Assembly (NCBI GenBank): GCA_022457155.1
Contig: JAJGOT010000354.1
Span: 1 to 64,000, forward strand
Source: Cladopsammia gracilis
Lineage: Eukaryota; Cnidaria; Anthozoa; Scleractinia; Dendrophylliidae
Length of the DNA: 64,000 nucleotides
Direction: 5' to 3'
Each line of letters begins with the position of its first letter. Positions within the stretch are counted from its first letter, which is position 1. The notes beneath the pieces were generated by a model that was not told the origin of the DNA, ran no database searches, and saw only the letters and a list, made by a program, of their open reading frames with translations. Position numbers and translations under genes: made by a program. This document shows, piece by piece, positions 1-10,073 of this stretch.

Positions 1-27
1 AATCAAGTCATGACTTTATAACTTGGA

Positions 28-240
28 AGGTCTTCCGAAGATTTCCAACAGTTGTTGACAATTTTCAGATATTTTCATAAATATGCTAGTTGCAAGTTTG
101 TGATCCATTTCTGAATTTTTCGAAGTTATCGAAGACTCCCGACAATTTACCGAAGGTGAAAATGGCCGATGATTGTCCGAGGGTGATTTTAATGTTTTCG
201 GTCATTTTGCCGAAGATTGCCGAAGACGTCCGAAGATTAG
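28..240. repeat. Dispersed repeat fragment rich in CCGAAGA
   Basis: The words CCGAAGA/TCGAAGA and their near-variants recur at least six times in about 210 bases, separated by short AT-rich linkers. This looks like an interspersed, possibly non-autonomous element fragment. No clear terminal inverted repeat or target duplication is visible because the window starts close to it. No coding potential was recognised. Confidence 0.3.
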
Positions 241-329
241 CAAGGAAGATAAGATGTTTCGATTATAGTCCACTTACATTTCCAGTTCAGAACACTAGCT
301 AGTTCAATTACGACGCCGTTAAACTCGCT

Positions 330-640
330 GCACGAACACCTTTGATTTCCATCAATGGGTGTGACAAAGTTGCGCGACACAGGCATCAAATGTGATCAAA
401 GGTGTTACGGTACTTTTGACCTCTTTTTACACGCGTCAAAAGTGCTAGGAATTTGATGCACGTCATAGGCGAATCAAAGGTACCTTTGTACAAGACAAAG
501 CAACATTTGACAGCACCTTTACTATAATGCACTAACTTTGACTTAAATCAACGACGGGCTTTGCAACCTTTGACACCCCTGTCAAAGACTTGTTGGATAA
601 AGAGGTCTTTGCATCTTTACCATATGTCAAAGTGTATGGT
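330..640. promoter_or_regulatory. Cluster of TCAAAG / CTTTGA words (TCF/LEF-like)
   Basis: CTTTGA or TCAAAG occurs near 339, 396, 474, 568, 582 and 627. The copies at 394-402 (GATCAAAGG) and 471-480 (AATCAAAGG) fit the TCF/LEF core. This could be a Wnt-responsive element, but it could equally be the internal structure of a degraded repeat. No gene start is recognised next to it. Confidence 0.2.
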
Positions 641-1018
641 AACGAAAAGTAAAGATGTAGCATGTAAAAACCGAGCTCAGAAGTTACTAAACCGAAATGC
701 CGCGTTTGTTGAGGCCTATGCAACGATTGTATCGTATATCGAATGCGAAGAAACGAGGCAGAGAACGTGAACTGCAGAAATGCGCATTGAAGTCCGCGTA
801 CTATATAGTTTTGGACCAGTCTTGATCCCGTTTCGTTCAGAAAAGATGCCTTAAGCTTCGTAATAAGATCGGATTATTGAATATCCTGGAGACACTAATT
901 CAATGAAGTCGAGTCTCTCTGGGGTATAATAGCACTCCAAACTCCCGATCCGCCATAAATGTCTTGGTCTTCGCCACGGTATTAAGACCCGTGTTCCGCC
1001 GAAGTAGATCTGTGTATG

Positions 1019-1560
1019 CTAGAGTCTGTTTTCCTGGGTCGCTAGCAACCAGCTCAAGGTGCGTATGCAGTGTCCAGCCAGTCGGAATCTATTTCTCCTG
1101 ATGTTGACGGAGAAGCTGGGCAGATCGCCATAGATGACTTTGTTTCTGACCATATCCTTCCATGAGACATTAAGGACCATCCTGAGCATGCTAGTGTAGC
1201 AGCCATCAAGCCGAGCCTCTTGCTCTACTGTGAAGAGTAGAATGAGGTCTTCCAGCATGGTGGACGTCCAGATGTTCTTGAGGTCATGGAGTGCTCTCCA
1301 GGATTGTGCTTTCTTCGCCCGGATATTTTTCCTTAAAGTCCTTTTTGGCAGCGAGTGATGAACCATCTGTGGTGGTGGTCTTGACTTCCTCCTTGATGTT
1401 GAAGCCAACGACCTCTGTTTTCTTAACGTTGAGCCATAGACCCACCTTCTTGCAATCACCCTCCATGCAAAGCAGCAAAGCCTGTGCCTTCCCAGCCGTG
1501 TCTGTCAATGCGCGATGTCATCGGCGAAGACGAAGTCAGTCTGGACCACAGGACTGACTC
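1019..1560 (-). pseudogene. LINE (non-LTR) reverse transcriptase remnant
   Basis: Read on the minus strand, the segment starts with the catalytic-loop motif FADDIA (about 1538-1515), a variant of the usual YADD box. It continues with the thumb-side motif GLWLNVKKTEVV, and then with a C-terminal stretch (YGDLPSFSVNIRRNRFRLAG) typical of invertebrate LINE polyproteins. A stop follows directly after the FADDIA box, and the two halves are in different frames around 1290-1320, so the ORF is broken. The N-terminal RT and the endonuclease are absent. It is a dead 5'-truncated copy with no host function inferred. The exact clade (RTE-like or Jockey-like) is unsure. Confidence 0.78.
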
Positions 1561-2725
1561 TTCTGTTCTTCCTAGGATTGATCGGAACCTGTAATGCTCC
1601 TCTTTCCTTCAATAGCCAGTCGCATATGTAGCATAATTAGGATGATTATGAAGCAAAGATAATCTTAATAAATAACAATAATTACTATAATAAGTTAGTA
1701 CATCGAACAATACAATAACCAGTTAAAAAGTCAAGAGTTAGAGAAAGCGATAATGGGTGGTCAAGGGTATCGGAGAAAGTTCGCAACACAAGCACTCAGC
1801 TCAAAAAGCTAAATATTAGACTTTAGAAAAAGTAAAAGTCAAGAGACGGTTCAAGAAGTCGACAAGTAAGCTATATATAGTGCAGACCAGGCGAAGCATC
1901 ATAAAACTAAAAATAGACACCACCAACCATCACTCCACCTATTAATTCCTTACCGGTCACGTGACCTTTGGGAGGGACATCTCACTTCAGAAATGATCTT
2001 GCGGGTATGTACTAAAACAAGGAAAACCAGAGCATTGTAGCACCAGGATATAAGAACATGGAACACCGAAACAGCCAAGAACATATAAATTAGTGCCTAA
2101 GTTAGTTGTTTAGCTTTTGGTTAAGGTTAGGGTTAGCCGCTTTATACAGTGTTCTGGGAAGTTCCTTTTTTCCCGGAGTTCCGATATTTCTGGCTCTGAT
2201 TAGAGGCGCGCGTCATATCATTGTTTTACGAGACAGGCGAGACTAGGCAGCATGTGTCAAGGCTTCTCTGATTCATCTTGGCTCGAATATTTCTTTTCAA
2301 GCATCTTATGGTCAACAACTGATTTGAGGCAGGCTCACGTCTTCTTCAGATATCCTTTCAACCACTGTGTCTACCTCACGGTGTTCTCCTAATAACAACA
2401 ACAGCAAATATGATTAAAAGAACAGTAAATCATGTCTATACTACTAAATCGTGTTTCCTTGTAATCTTGTTTTTATAGGTCCTAGAGTCCACCTTGTTTG
2501 TGTACAAATAATAGTTATTCATTTTGAAACAGGGAACCTAGCAGAGTAGAAAAACAAAAGTAAACAACGTTAGTAGAGTAACACTAAACAGTTACCACTG
2601 ACAAATCCATGGCCCTCATCTAAATCAGAAAAACCTTTCAGGCGCTAGTATGGAATTAGGTCAGAATTAATGTTGAGAAGACGCGCACGCGTCCCCTATT
2701 TCCTTTATTAGCGGTTTAAGCCTGA
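1561..2725. other. AT-rich intergenic DNA, nothing recognised
   Basis: No ORF of recognisable family, RNA gene or clear repeat boundary was seen. A short stretch near 2122-2138 (GGTTAAGGTTAGGGTTAG) resembles telomeric repeats but is only about three imperfect units. Confidence 0.5.
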
Positions 2726-2730
2726 GGCCC

Positions 2731-2757
2731 AGGGGGGGGGGGGGGGGGGGGCGGGGG
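2731..2757 (+). repeat. Poly-G homopolymer
   Basis: A run of about 20 G is followed by one C and five more G. It is G-quadruplex-capable, and its length is likely to be unreliable in the assembly. Confidence 0.95.
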
Positions 2758-2759
2758 CA

Positions 2760-3721
2760 AGGAGTATAACTTTTCTAACATTAAAGCAAACGCCGCAAAA
2801 CTTCGTAGCTTAGAATTTATCTGGTAACAATTTGATATGACAATTCATTATTCCCGTGATATAAAGATATACATTACGGAGTAGAATCTCTAATACTCCA
2901 ACAACCTATAACTCGAACTCTGGTGCTTCACTGTGTTATAAAACTTAGCTCTTGTTCACTCGAAATTTCGACTTTTGACTCCGGCAGTTTTGTATTCCCT
3001 TTGCTCAAAGATCAGTTTATACTAAATTTACGTTTTTAACTTCACCAACTACACAGCATTACACTTTTATTGTAAGTTTAGAATGCTCAATTTTAAAGAA
3101 AGCAAGAGTTGGATTCTATTAAGAGCTTTAAAGTGGCTCTGTTAGCTCTTTATAGGATTACTTTGAAACGCCAAGAGATGCATAGGCGAAAACTTCAAAA
3201 TAACGGCCAGTTTCTTTAAACAAATACTATTTCACAAGACAGTGTATTAAAAATATTAACGAGTGAAAATCGAAGGCATGGATAGAAACGGATTGCAACT
3301 TGAAAAAAATGATACTGGTCCTATATTCATTGAAATTATCAATAAAAAACTGTTAAATAATAAAAGAACTTGAAAAGAAATGAGGCAAAATTTTGAAAGT
3401 TCTGGCTTAGCGTCTTGAAAAAAATAAAACCTCATAAAACCAATTTTACTGCTCTTTCGGGACACAACTTGATATCATCCTTTTGGCGTTACAGAAACGT
3501 TTTATGTATGGGTAATGATATTTTTAGTCATTATTATTAATTTGGTACAGTTGACCTGAATAGCAGCCAAATCTCTGTGACAAAGCCGCTCCCCGTCTTT
3601 ACTCCTTCGTTAATGACCCCAATATAGTGTGGATTTATCTGCAGCATTGGCATATATAATACTGAGTTGATTTTGTATCTTTTCAAAGCTTGATCATGAT
3701 AACAATCGGTTTTATCTAACC

Positions 3722-3722
<1 letters not shown>
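2760..3722. other. AT-rich intergenic DNA, nothing recognised
   Basis: Only short, low-complexity open frames are present, with no motif of a known family and no splice-consistent exon series. Confidence 0.5.
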
Positions 3723-3761
<39 letters not shown>

Positions 3762-3763
3762 GA

Positions 3764-3815
<52 letters not shown>
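3723..3815 (+). repeat. (AAT)n microsatellite
   Basis: About 90 bases of AAT repeats with one AGAAAT interruption near 3761. Such tracts are often the tail of a retroelement in cnidarian genomes, but no LINE or SINE body is recognised immediately upstream. Confidence 0.95.
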
Positions 3816-4466
3816 GAAGGCGTGCGATACCCACTTTATCTTTTTCTCTCTGTTCTCGTTGTCATTCGTAGTTCATCTTATGTCCAAGAAGTCATTCAAG
3901 GTTTGTTTTTTCCTAGCAGGGCTGTTCGCTTGTGAAGATTGGTGCTTTGTAAATGACCTTTATTCCCGCTGAAAACAGAACGACGAGAGAAGATTAGATG
4001 ACTTATTTTTTTTTTACGATAACGTTAATTTAGTGAGTTTAGAGTTTTATCGGAAACACGCTCTTTAAATAATTTCCAATTAAATTTATAAATTTGTTGA
4101 AAATTGAATTAACTCAACTAAATTTGAGTAATTAACATGTCATTAAAAATGAAAAAAAACTGCAAATTCTGTTGGTGAAGCTATTTCTAAGTTTTAGAAT
4201 TACATGTATTTTACCAGGTATAAACATTACAACTTACTACGGACTCAGAATTAATTGGCTAGAATGGCTTGCGCGAACGTTAACTTTTGAGCCCGGTTCA
4301 ATTTGTTATATTTACGCAAACCGCCTCCTATATATTTTTTATCTAAAAATGACGTCATTCATAACCACGATTGAATAAAATTGAAAATAAAATTACCTTG
4401 GCTGTTATATGCCGAAGTTGCTGAAAAACTCTCAATTTAAGTCTCCATGAATTCAATGAATTTTCC
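3816..4466. other. Intergenic DNA, nothing recognised
   Basis: AT-rich DNA with one 68-codon open frame of no recognisable family. It leads up to the candidate minus-strand exon at 4467. Confidence 0.4.
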
Positions 4467-4595
4467 TTAATATATCACGTCTTTGATGGTGCTTTTGTTA
4501 GCTTTCAACAACTTCGTGCACTCGGCGCAGTTATAAATTTTTAACGCTTTTCGCAGCTCTGGGGGCTTGGAGCTTTCTTCCTGGTCCTGTAAAAC
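4467..4595 (-). CDS. Candidate terminal exon of an unknown minus-strand gene
   Basis: On the minus strand a good acceptor (AATTCTTTCTAG) at 4596-4600 is followed by 42 open codons and a TAA at 4467-4469. The predicted peptide begins VLQDQEESSKPPELRKAL, is charged, and contains a CxxC pair (NCAECTKLL). The family was not recognised. The 5' part of this exon is repeated in diverged form at 4741-4788, with its own acceptor, which suggests a local exon duplication. No upstream partner exon could be identified, and nothing ties it to the transposon gene starting at 8619, which lies beyond that transposon's left end. It could be a chance open frame. Confidence 0.3.
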   Translation of the reverse strand, partial: VLQDQEESSKPPELRKALKIYNCAECTKLLKANKSTIKDVIY

Positions 4596-4740
4596 CTAGA
4601 AAGAATTTAAGATAAATAATGACTTTAGAAAACAATCAACGTTACAAATGCAAACATCACTCAAGACTGAGTTACTTATAAGTCTCGGCCGGCTTAGGAA
4701 GTTCATCTTACCTTGCATCAGTATCGAATGATAAACATTT

Positions 4741-4788
4741 TTATTGCAGCTCTTGAGGCTTGGAGCATTCTTTCTGGTCGTACAAAAC
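4741..4788 (-). pseudogene. Diverged duplicate of the 4467-4595 exon, truncated by a stop
   Basis: The minus strand reads acceptor TTTTGTAG and then VLYDQKECSKPQELQ followed by TAA. It aligns with the first 15 residues of the neighbouring candidate exon (VLQDQEESSKPPELR). The two copies lie about 193 bases apart in direct orientation. Confidence 0.3.
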
Positions 4789-5241
4789 CTACAAAATGTA
4801 AATAAACCAATTTTAGAATAAATATTAACTTTCAGAAACCCAGAAAACGCTTCACATGCAACACGCGAACGGCTGCAAAGATTTTTTCTCGGTAAGTAAA
4901 TTGTGACCTTGTATCACGGACAATATGCCTCCGACTGGCAAATTGTTATCCCCTTCGTTTTAGCGCACTGCGTGTAATACTTCTAAGTATGGTTTCCACT
5001 ACTTCTTTAGCAATTGCTTGCTTTAATTTGTAACGGCATTACTCTCTTTTAAGAGTTTGTAAAGTACGGATTGAACATGCAGTGATAAAAAGAATATGCA
5101 TAAAACGGCCGCGAATTCCTCACGCGCGCTCGATCAGAACGCAGCTCTTACAAGGTCTTCTCTGATTTGCTGAGAAAACAATAGAACAAACAACACAACA
5201 ATGACTAACAATAGACCCTAGACCTAAAAACAATAGAGCTG
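4789..5241. other. Intergenic DNA, nothing recognised
   Basis: No gene or repeat family was recognised up to the 9-bp duplication that marks the left end of the transposon at 5251. Confidence 0.4.
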
Positions 5242-6742
5242 CATGATATAAACAGGGGGCTTTCTTGTGACGCATGCGCACAAAAGTACGCGGCTTGCTT
5301 GCTTTGGCTCCGAAGTGATATCTTGTTGTCAAGTACCGTGGCTAAATTCGGGGCTAATTCCTTCATTTTCGTTTGCGGGAAAAACTTTAAATCAACACAT
5401 AGTAAAAGTACAAATCATATTAGTACGTTGGGGATGAAAATACTGGCCCTTTGAGCTTGAGATTGTAATGCTGTTCAGCAATTCGAAGAGACAACTCTAT
5501 GCAAGGACTTATGGATTAATGGCGGATTTGTGGTCTTCAATGGACATTGCCACGTGAACTTTCTACCCAGAATTAATATATGAACTTTCAACGTATCCGT
5601 AAAGGTAAGTTTGTTTTATTTAAGTCTCTCTTTAAGAAATCGCGCCAAGGAGTACATGCGAAATCTTTCGGTGAACTTCCTTGCTCTAATGCAAAATACC
5701 AATTCCTCGCCGTCTTGGCAGACCATGATTTCGAAGTCCAGTCGTTGTGCCACAGAGTTTTAAATAAAAATGGCAACAACTATCATTTTGAAATCCGTTT
5801 ATCTAGCAGAGGTCAATCACAAAATGGGGGAAGTTTTGTGTTTTCAGCTTTATAGTGAAACACGTTGGTTCTCGTCTTGTTGTTTGTGTAGTTCAACTTC
5901 CCTCGTGGCGAATGCCATAACTTCAAATAAATCATACACGGTTTCTAGAACTCTTGTTATCTTGTAATCACTTTTTTCTTTGCAATCGGTAGCAAAATGA
6001 AGCCTCAACTCGAATTAACAAATCTACAAAAAATTATTGTTTATTGAATATTAATTAGTTGTTTATTATTCGAAAACCGCTCGTTGTGCCAGAGCAATAT
6101 ATATTGGAAACTAAACTACATTCAATTTGCTTTTAATACATGGTGCTATATTGGCTTGGAAAATGGGGGAAGTTGGAGATTTTTTAGATGTTTTGAATAT
6201 AAACTTACTCATTAAACTGTTCCTTAACATAACTTTTGCTATACTTGAAGTCTCTGCTTGGGAATTACCCCTGAAATTGCTTCATTTGGGATTGTTGTCA
6301 GTTTGTATGACAAATGAACTAAATTTGAGATGGCCTCAAAAGCAAAACTCATAATATCATGATAATATAGTTTTTTGGATGTGCATTATATTATTTTTAC
6401 TGTAATTGTAACATAAACAATAACCACCACTTTCTTAGCTGAAAATAGTTTCAGACCCTCTTGTCACTTTGGCAAGCTTATACACCTATTTCAGAAAAGG
6501 TTGTCGCAGCTATAGTCAAGTATACATGCCATGCACCTTTAGTGTGCTGAAAATAAAAAAACACTTTAGAAATTTTGAGTAGACATTGCATTACATATTA
6601 ATTTTTATTATTGTTTTGGGCTCTGACCATTTTTCATGTTGTAGAATGCCAGACATTTGCCAAAGAACCAGTTATTTCATACCTCCCATGCTCCTTTGTG
6701 GTCTAGGGGCATAGACTTAAGTACAACAACCTTTTTTAAATA

Positions 6743-7179
6743 CTGTATTTATTCGATAAAGCGCCCTGGGCGCTTATTAAATTTGTGGACCTTGAGAGTG
6801 GGCGCTTATTCGAGGTGGGCGCTTAATCGAGGCTGGGCGCTTATTAAATTTTCACCATTTCAGCAAGTAGTAAGTTTATTTTGCAACAAAACAATAAAAT
6901 AATAACAAAACCAAAGCAGAATTTTAATTGTTCATTGAAAGTTTCTTTAAAATACTTCGGAAAACTCGGTCTTCGAGGAAGTCTCTTAGTAGTACTGAGT
7001 CAATTTCAATCTCATTGTCACTAAGGTCAATTAGTGAACTCTCTGGTGGTGCCTCCTAGAGGGGTGGGGTGGGCGCTTATTCGAGGCTGGGCGCTTATTA
7101 ACTTTTCCTACCTACAGGGTGGGCGCTTATTCGAGGTGGGCGCTTATTCGAGGTTGGGCGCTTAATCGAATAAATACGG
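6743..7179. mobile_element. TA-flanked TIR element (Tc1/mariner-like MITE) built of GGGCGCTTATT repeats
   Basis: The ends are inverted 24-bp repeats with two mismatches (6743-6766 and 7156-7179; outer bases CTGTATTTATTCG and CGAATAAATACGG). The dinucleotide TA flanks both sides (6741-6742, 7180-7181). Just inside each end the word GGGCGCTTATT or GGGCGCTTAATCGA is repeated three to five times. No ORF is present. It inserted into the larger transposon 5251-8712. Confidence 0.75.
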
Positions 7180-7238
7180 TAGTTGTATAGCTATTTAAGA
7201 AGTCATACACACTATGTAACTCAGTAACATAAGCAAAA

Positions 7239-7755
7239 TTACTCCTTAGCTCCCATTACAAATAAGTTAGCACCATCAATATCATGTCCCCGGTCATGCA
7301 CACACATAAGTGATAGATACGACACAAATTTGTCAAGGTGCTCATATTTGGCAAGTGCCACTATCCCTCCATGTTGTCCATGAGGATGACTTTCAAATAG
7401 TGCGAATGACTGTTCAGCTTTACTACAGCAGAGAAGCATTGACTTGTCTGGTGGAGCAATAAGGATTGTACAACAAATTGTACAATTTGGCTGATTTACT
7501 ATACTTTGTGTTTCAGGGATGGAGGTTGAGGCTGTGGCATAGCAATGATCATGAGAAGGCTGTGGAAGTATGGAAGAACCATTTGCATGAGCTGGATTAC
7601 TGAACTTGGACAAAGTCTCATACACAATTTGACGGCTATAAAATTGTGCCGGCCAATCACCAGGCTGGGGAGTAAGGAATTCTTGAAAATAGTCTGAGAG
7701 CTTGGTACCGAGTAGTATGTCAAATGCAGCAGTTGTTGTTGTATGTGGGTCGTTT
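7239..7755 (-). CDS. Partial exon of the transposon gene; F-x-SH-P motif, possible cysteine-protease-like domain
   Basis: The open frame runs from about 7755 (HTTTTAAFDILLGTKLSDYF) through SMLLCCSKAEQSFALFESHP to a TAA near 7239. The pattern FALFESHPHGQHGGIVALA resembles the FDSH...G box of protease-like domains carried by several animal transposon proteins. That is a memory-based resemblance, not a search result. A catalytic cysteine is not evident, and an upstream stop means this would have to be a separate exon. It lies downstream of the two spliced exons at 8619-8026 on the same strand and inside the same element, so it may be a later exon of that gene. The family assignment is weak. Confidence 0.3.
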
Positions 7756-7837
7756 TATGAAACCTTGAAAATAAAATTGAGCCTTGAACCACATGTCTGT
7801 TTGGCTGATCAATGAAAAGTACTAAAAACGTTTTTGT

Positions 7838-7987
7838 GGCTCTTTCTTGGTGTTGCAAGGCACCAAGAGCACGAAGGCAATCAAACAATAGACAATAACG
7901 AAGAAAATGCAGTAAAACAATACTATTGAAAACAAAGAACTCTAGGTTGAAATGTATTAATGCACCTTGCAACACCAAGAAAGAGCC
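7838..7987. repeat. Perfect 23-bp inverted repeat, 104-bp loop
   Basis: Bases 7838-7860 (GGCTCTTTCTTGGTGTTGCA...) are the exact reverse complement of 7965-7987. Similarity continues imperfectly into the flanking A/T runs. It could be a small foldback element or a hairpin within the transposon transcript. Confidence 0.8.
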
Positions 7988-8025
7988 GTTTTTGTTGGTT
8001 TTCCGTTTGCCTTAGATAAATTATT

Positions 8026-8292
8026 TTATATCCTACGTTTGGAAAGCTGGAGCATTTCCTCCTGTACTTCCTCATAAAGCCCAGGCGGGAAAAGCACTCG
8101 ACCACAAGGTCCCCTTAAAATTTCACCGAAGCACGTCTCTTCTACCGTCCACGAGTCAAGTGATATAGCGGTGTTTTCTGCTGTCGTTTGGGTAGCTGCC
8201 GATTTTCTAGCGAGCTGGGTCCTCGTGGTTCCTACTGGTGCTTTGACCTTTGCGCGCCTTCCCATTTTAGGGTGCCTGTATTTTCCCACTCG
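8026..8292 (-). CDS. Exon 2 of the transposon's cysteine-rich protein gene
   Basis: The acceptor TTTTCATTTTAG (minus strand, ending at 8293) opens a frame starting RVGKYRHPKMGRRAKV. This continues exactly in phase 0 from exon 1 and ends at TAA 8026-8028, giving 88 codons. The N-terminal part is strongly basic (KYRHPKMGRRAKVKA) and could bind nucleic acid or act as a nuclear localisation signal. The rest is acidic and mixed, ending EEVQEEMLQLSKRRI. No family was recognised. Joined to exon 1 it gives a 169-residue protein, or the N-terminus of a longer one if the terminal stop is bypassed by splicing. Confidence 0.5.
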   Translation of the reverse strand, partial: RVGKYRHPKMGRRAKVKAPVGTTRTQLARKSAATQTTAENTAISLDSWTVEETCFGEILRGPCGRVLFPPGLYEEVQEEMLQLSKRRI

Positions 8293-8376
8293 CTAAAATG
8301 AAAATTTTGAATATATATTTTTTGCTTTAATGGTAGCACTTTGTGTTGAAATCCAACCAATCGTCATAATACCTAC

Positions 8377-8619
8377 CTGTGAAAACGAAGATTTTCTTTT
8401 GAGGGCCATTCTACAGGCACCGCAAATCCGCGCACCGTCGAGGTCAAGTAGGTTATAACTTTCAGGTGGCAATTCCGCAACATAAGAAGCGACTGGCCTG
8501 CAACTTTTACTGTTAGTGATTTTTTCGCACACTGAACACTTAACCGAATCTCGTTTACATTCAGAAACGAATATTAAAAGAACAGAGAGAATAACTAACA
8601 AGTTTAAAGAACCCGCCAT
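8377..8619 (-). CDS. Exon 1 of the transposon's cysteine-rich protein gene
   Basis: The start ATG at 8619 gives 81 codons to the donor CAG|GTAGGT at 8377/8376. After the start comes a hydrophobic segment (LNLLVILSVLLIFVSEC) resembling a signal peptide or membrane anchor. Next are cysteine pairs CSVC and, about 35 residues later, CGAC, with a further Cys between them. This C-x2-C ... C ... C-x2-C spacing fits a zinc-binding fold. An upstream in-frame ATG (8730) lies outside the transposon, so 8619 was preferred. The gene sits just inside the right TIR, where element promoters usually lie. Function is unknown. Confidence 0.5.
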
Positions 8620-8721
8620 TGCTGTGAAATGTTCTGGTAGTCTATGGGGGCCCTGTGGTGAGCCCGCGTGACAGCGGTGTTTGCGCATGCTAATGCAAAA
8701 AAGCCCCCTGTTCATGATATA

Positions 8722-9500
8722 CAGGTCCAATGAAATTAGAGGTTGTAAAGGGCTGCGTGGTATCGGAGAGGAGATGTTGACTTATTTTCCAGTCCCCGCT
8801 GTGCATTGGACGAATGACATTTATAGGAATCATGAGCTTATATTTTTTTAACATTCCCTTAACATTTACAGATTTTTTGCTCTGTATTTCAAGTCCAAAG
8901 GAATCAACATCATCCATAATTAAGCTAAGCTTACAAGGAGGTCGGAGGAAAAATAAATAAACGCTTGCAGTTCAAAGAAGCTCTCGATAACCTCTCAATT
9001 TGCCAGTTTGTAAGTTAAACTTACTTACAGTCAAAAGCTCTCTCACTGTGTTGGCTAGCATCCACTCCGAACACTATCTTTCTCGTGTTTGTTTCAGTCT
9101 CAGCCATTGCTTCTTTTCAGAAAACTGAACTGCGTGAATAAACACTGACAAAAGACCACACGAAGAGGGCGCTGAATGTGATGGCGTGACGTCTCAGCGA
9201 GAATTGACCAATTACGTGCCTTCGCTTGGTGAATAGTGGATGTGTAACATGTCACGCGACCATGTTGGGTGATAATGAATAAAACTGGAATGGAAGACAC
9301 ACCAATAACAACAGGACCTGTGAAGTATCCAGAGTTGCTAAACAATTTCCGCGCCTCAAGGTTCGGACTTTATGGTACTTTTCTTAAACCAAAATTAAGG
9401 GGGAGGTGGATGAGGTATTGTGAGGGTAGCAAATGTCGACGGAAGATGTGGATACGTAGAGAGTGACGTATAGGGCGGAAGTGAAAATGACCGGAAATGG
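8722..9500. other. Intergenic DNA, nothing recognised
   Basis: Several open frames of 65-81 codons on both strands have no recognisable motif. Confidence 0.4.
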
Positions 9501-9504
9501 AAAG

Positions 9505-9600
9505 GCACGAGGTTGAAGCGCCGCCATATTGAAAAACGAAAAGACCCTGGGAACGAGGTTGGAGGCAGGCCATCGAGGCGGCCATATTGGAAAATTGCTG
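9505..9600 (+). repeat. Dispersed repeat piece with duplicated CGAGGTTG...GCCATATTG block
   Basis: The blocks ACGAGGTTGAAGCGCCGCCA (from 9508) and ACGAGGTTGGAGGCAGGCCA (from 9552) are diverged direct copies. Both lead into GCCATATTG. The linking text GACCCTGGGAACGAGGTTG is a phrase I recognise from abundant cnidarian interspersed repeats. The GCCGCCATATT words also resemble YY1 sites. Confidence 0.4.
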
Positions 9601-9924
9601 AGGTCTGTTATTGTTTGCGTTTTTATTGGTAAGTACGTAAAGCATTGCTTTATTGTTGTGCTTTTTTTTTTGGAGCTCTTCAACATACAACACACACATC
9701 AATAATAGCGGCCAAGATAATCACACTAGAACATTTTTCGAGTTCCACCAGTTTTGATCCAGACTTGAGGCTCGCGCGTACAAAAAGTGCTTTACAATCT
9801 GCTTTATGACCATCAAGGGTACAATGAAATTTGTCATTTACATGAATGAACTGGCTCTAAGAGCCCTTTGATTTTCTTTTGTGATGATTGAAATATAAAT
9901 GGAGAACCTTGTATAGAGCCATTG

Positions 9925-10068
9925 GGCTCTTACTTCGTGTAGAGGACACAAATGACGTAAAACAAAAGGAAACAATGCTTCATCAAAATTCTTTTACCCA
10001 AAAACAATGACCGAAAACAATGATTCCTATTGTTTTACGTCATCTGTGCAGTACACGAAGTAAGACCC
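9925..10068. mobile_element. 144-bp MITE with 8-bp target duplication (hAT-like)
   Basis: The ends are inverted (GGCTCTTACTTCGTGTA at the left; the right end reads GGGTCTTACTTCGTGTA in reverse). Similarity extends about 45 bases through ATGACGTAAAACAA. The octamer AGCCATTG flanks both sides (9917-9924 and 10069-10076). It is non-coding. Confidence 0.75.
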
Positions 10069-10073
10069 AGCCA

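Larger units (their letters stand above)
5251..8712 (-). mobile_element. DNA transposon with ~30-bp TIRs and 9-bp target duplication
   Basis: The two ends are inverted copies. Each starts AACAGGGGGCTTT and reaches a shared GCATGCGCA about 30 bases in, with a few mismatches and one or two small indels. The nonamer CATGATATA directly abuts both ends (5242-5250 and 8713-8721), as expected of a target-site duplication. Nine-base duplications are known for Mutator/MULE and for some Merlin-like elements. The TIRs do not match any family I can name. Inside is a minus-strand gene whose first ATG (8619) lies about 94 bases from the right end, plus later open segments (7239-7755 and perhaps 5588-5779). 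The element is itself interrupted by a TA-flanked MITE (6743-7179). Whether it is autonomous cannot be told. Confidence 0.65.

Noticed and set aside
2122..2138. Telomere-like GGTTAGGG stretch
   Set aside because: Only about three imperfect units, with no array and no chromosome end.
5588..5779. Minus-strand 63-codon ORF (AKTARNWYFALEQGSSPKDF) as a gene
   Set aside because: It looks vaguely protein-like and lies in the transposon, but I could not tie it to a family or to splice sites, and the + strand is equally open here.
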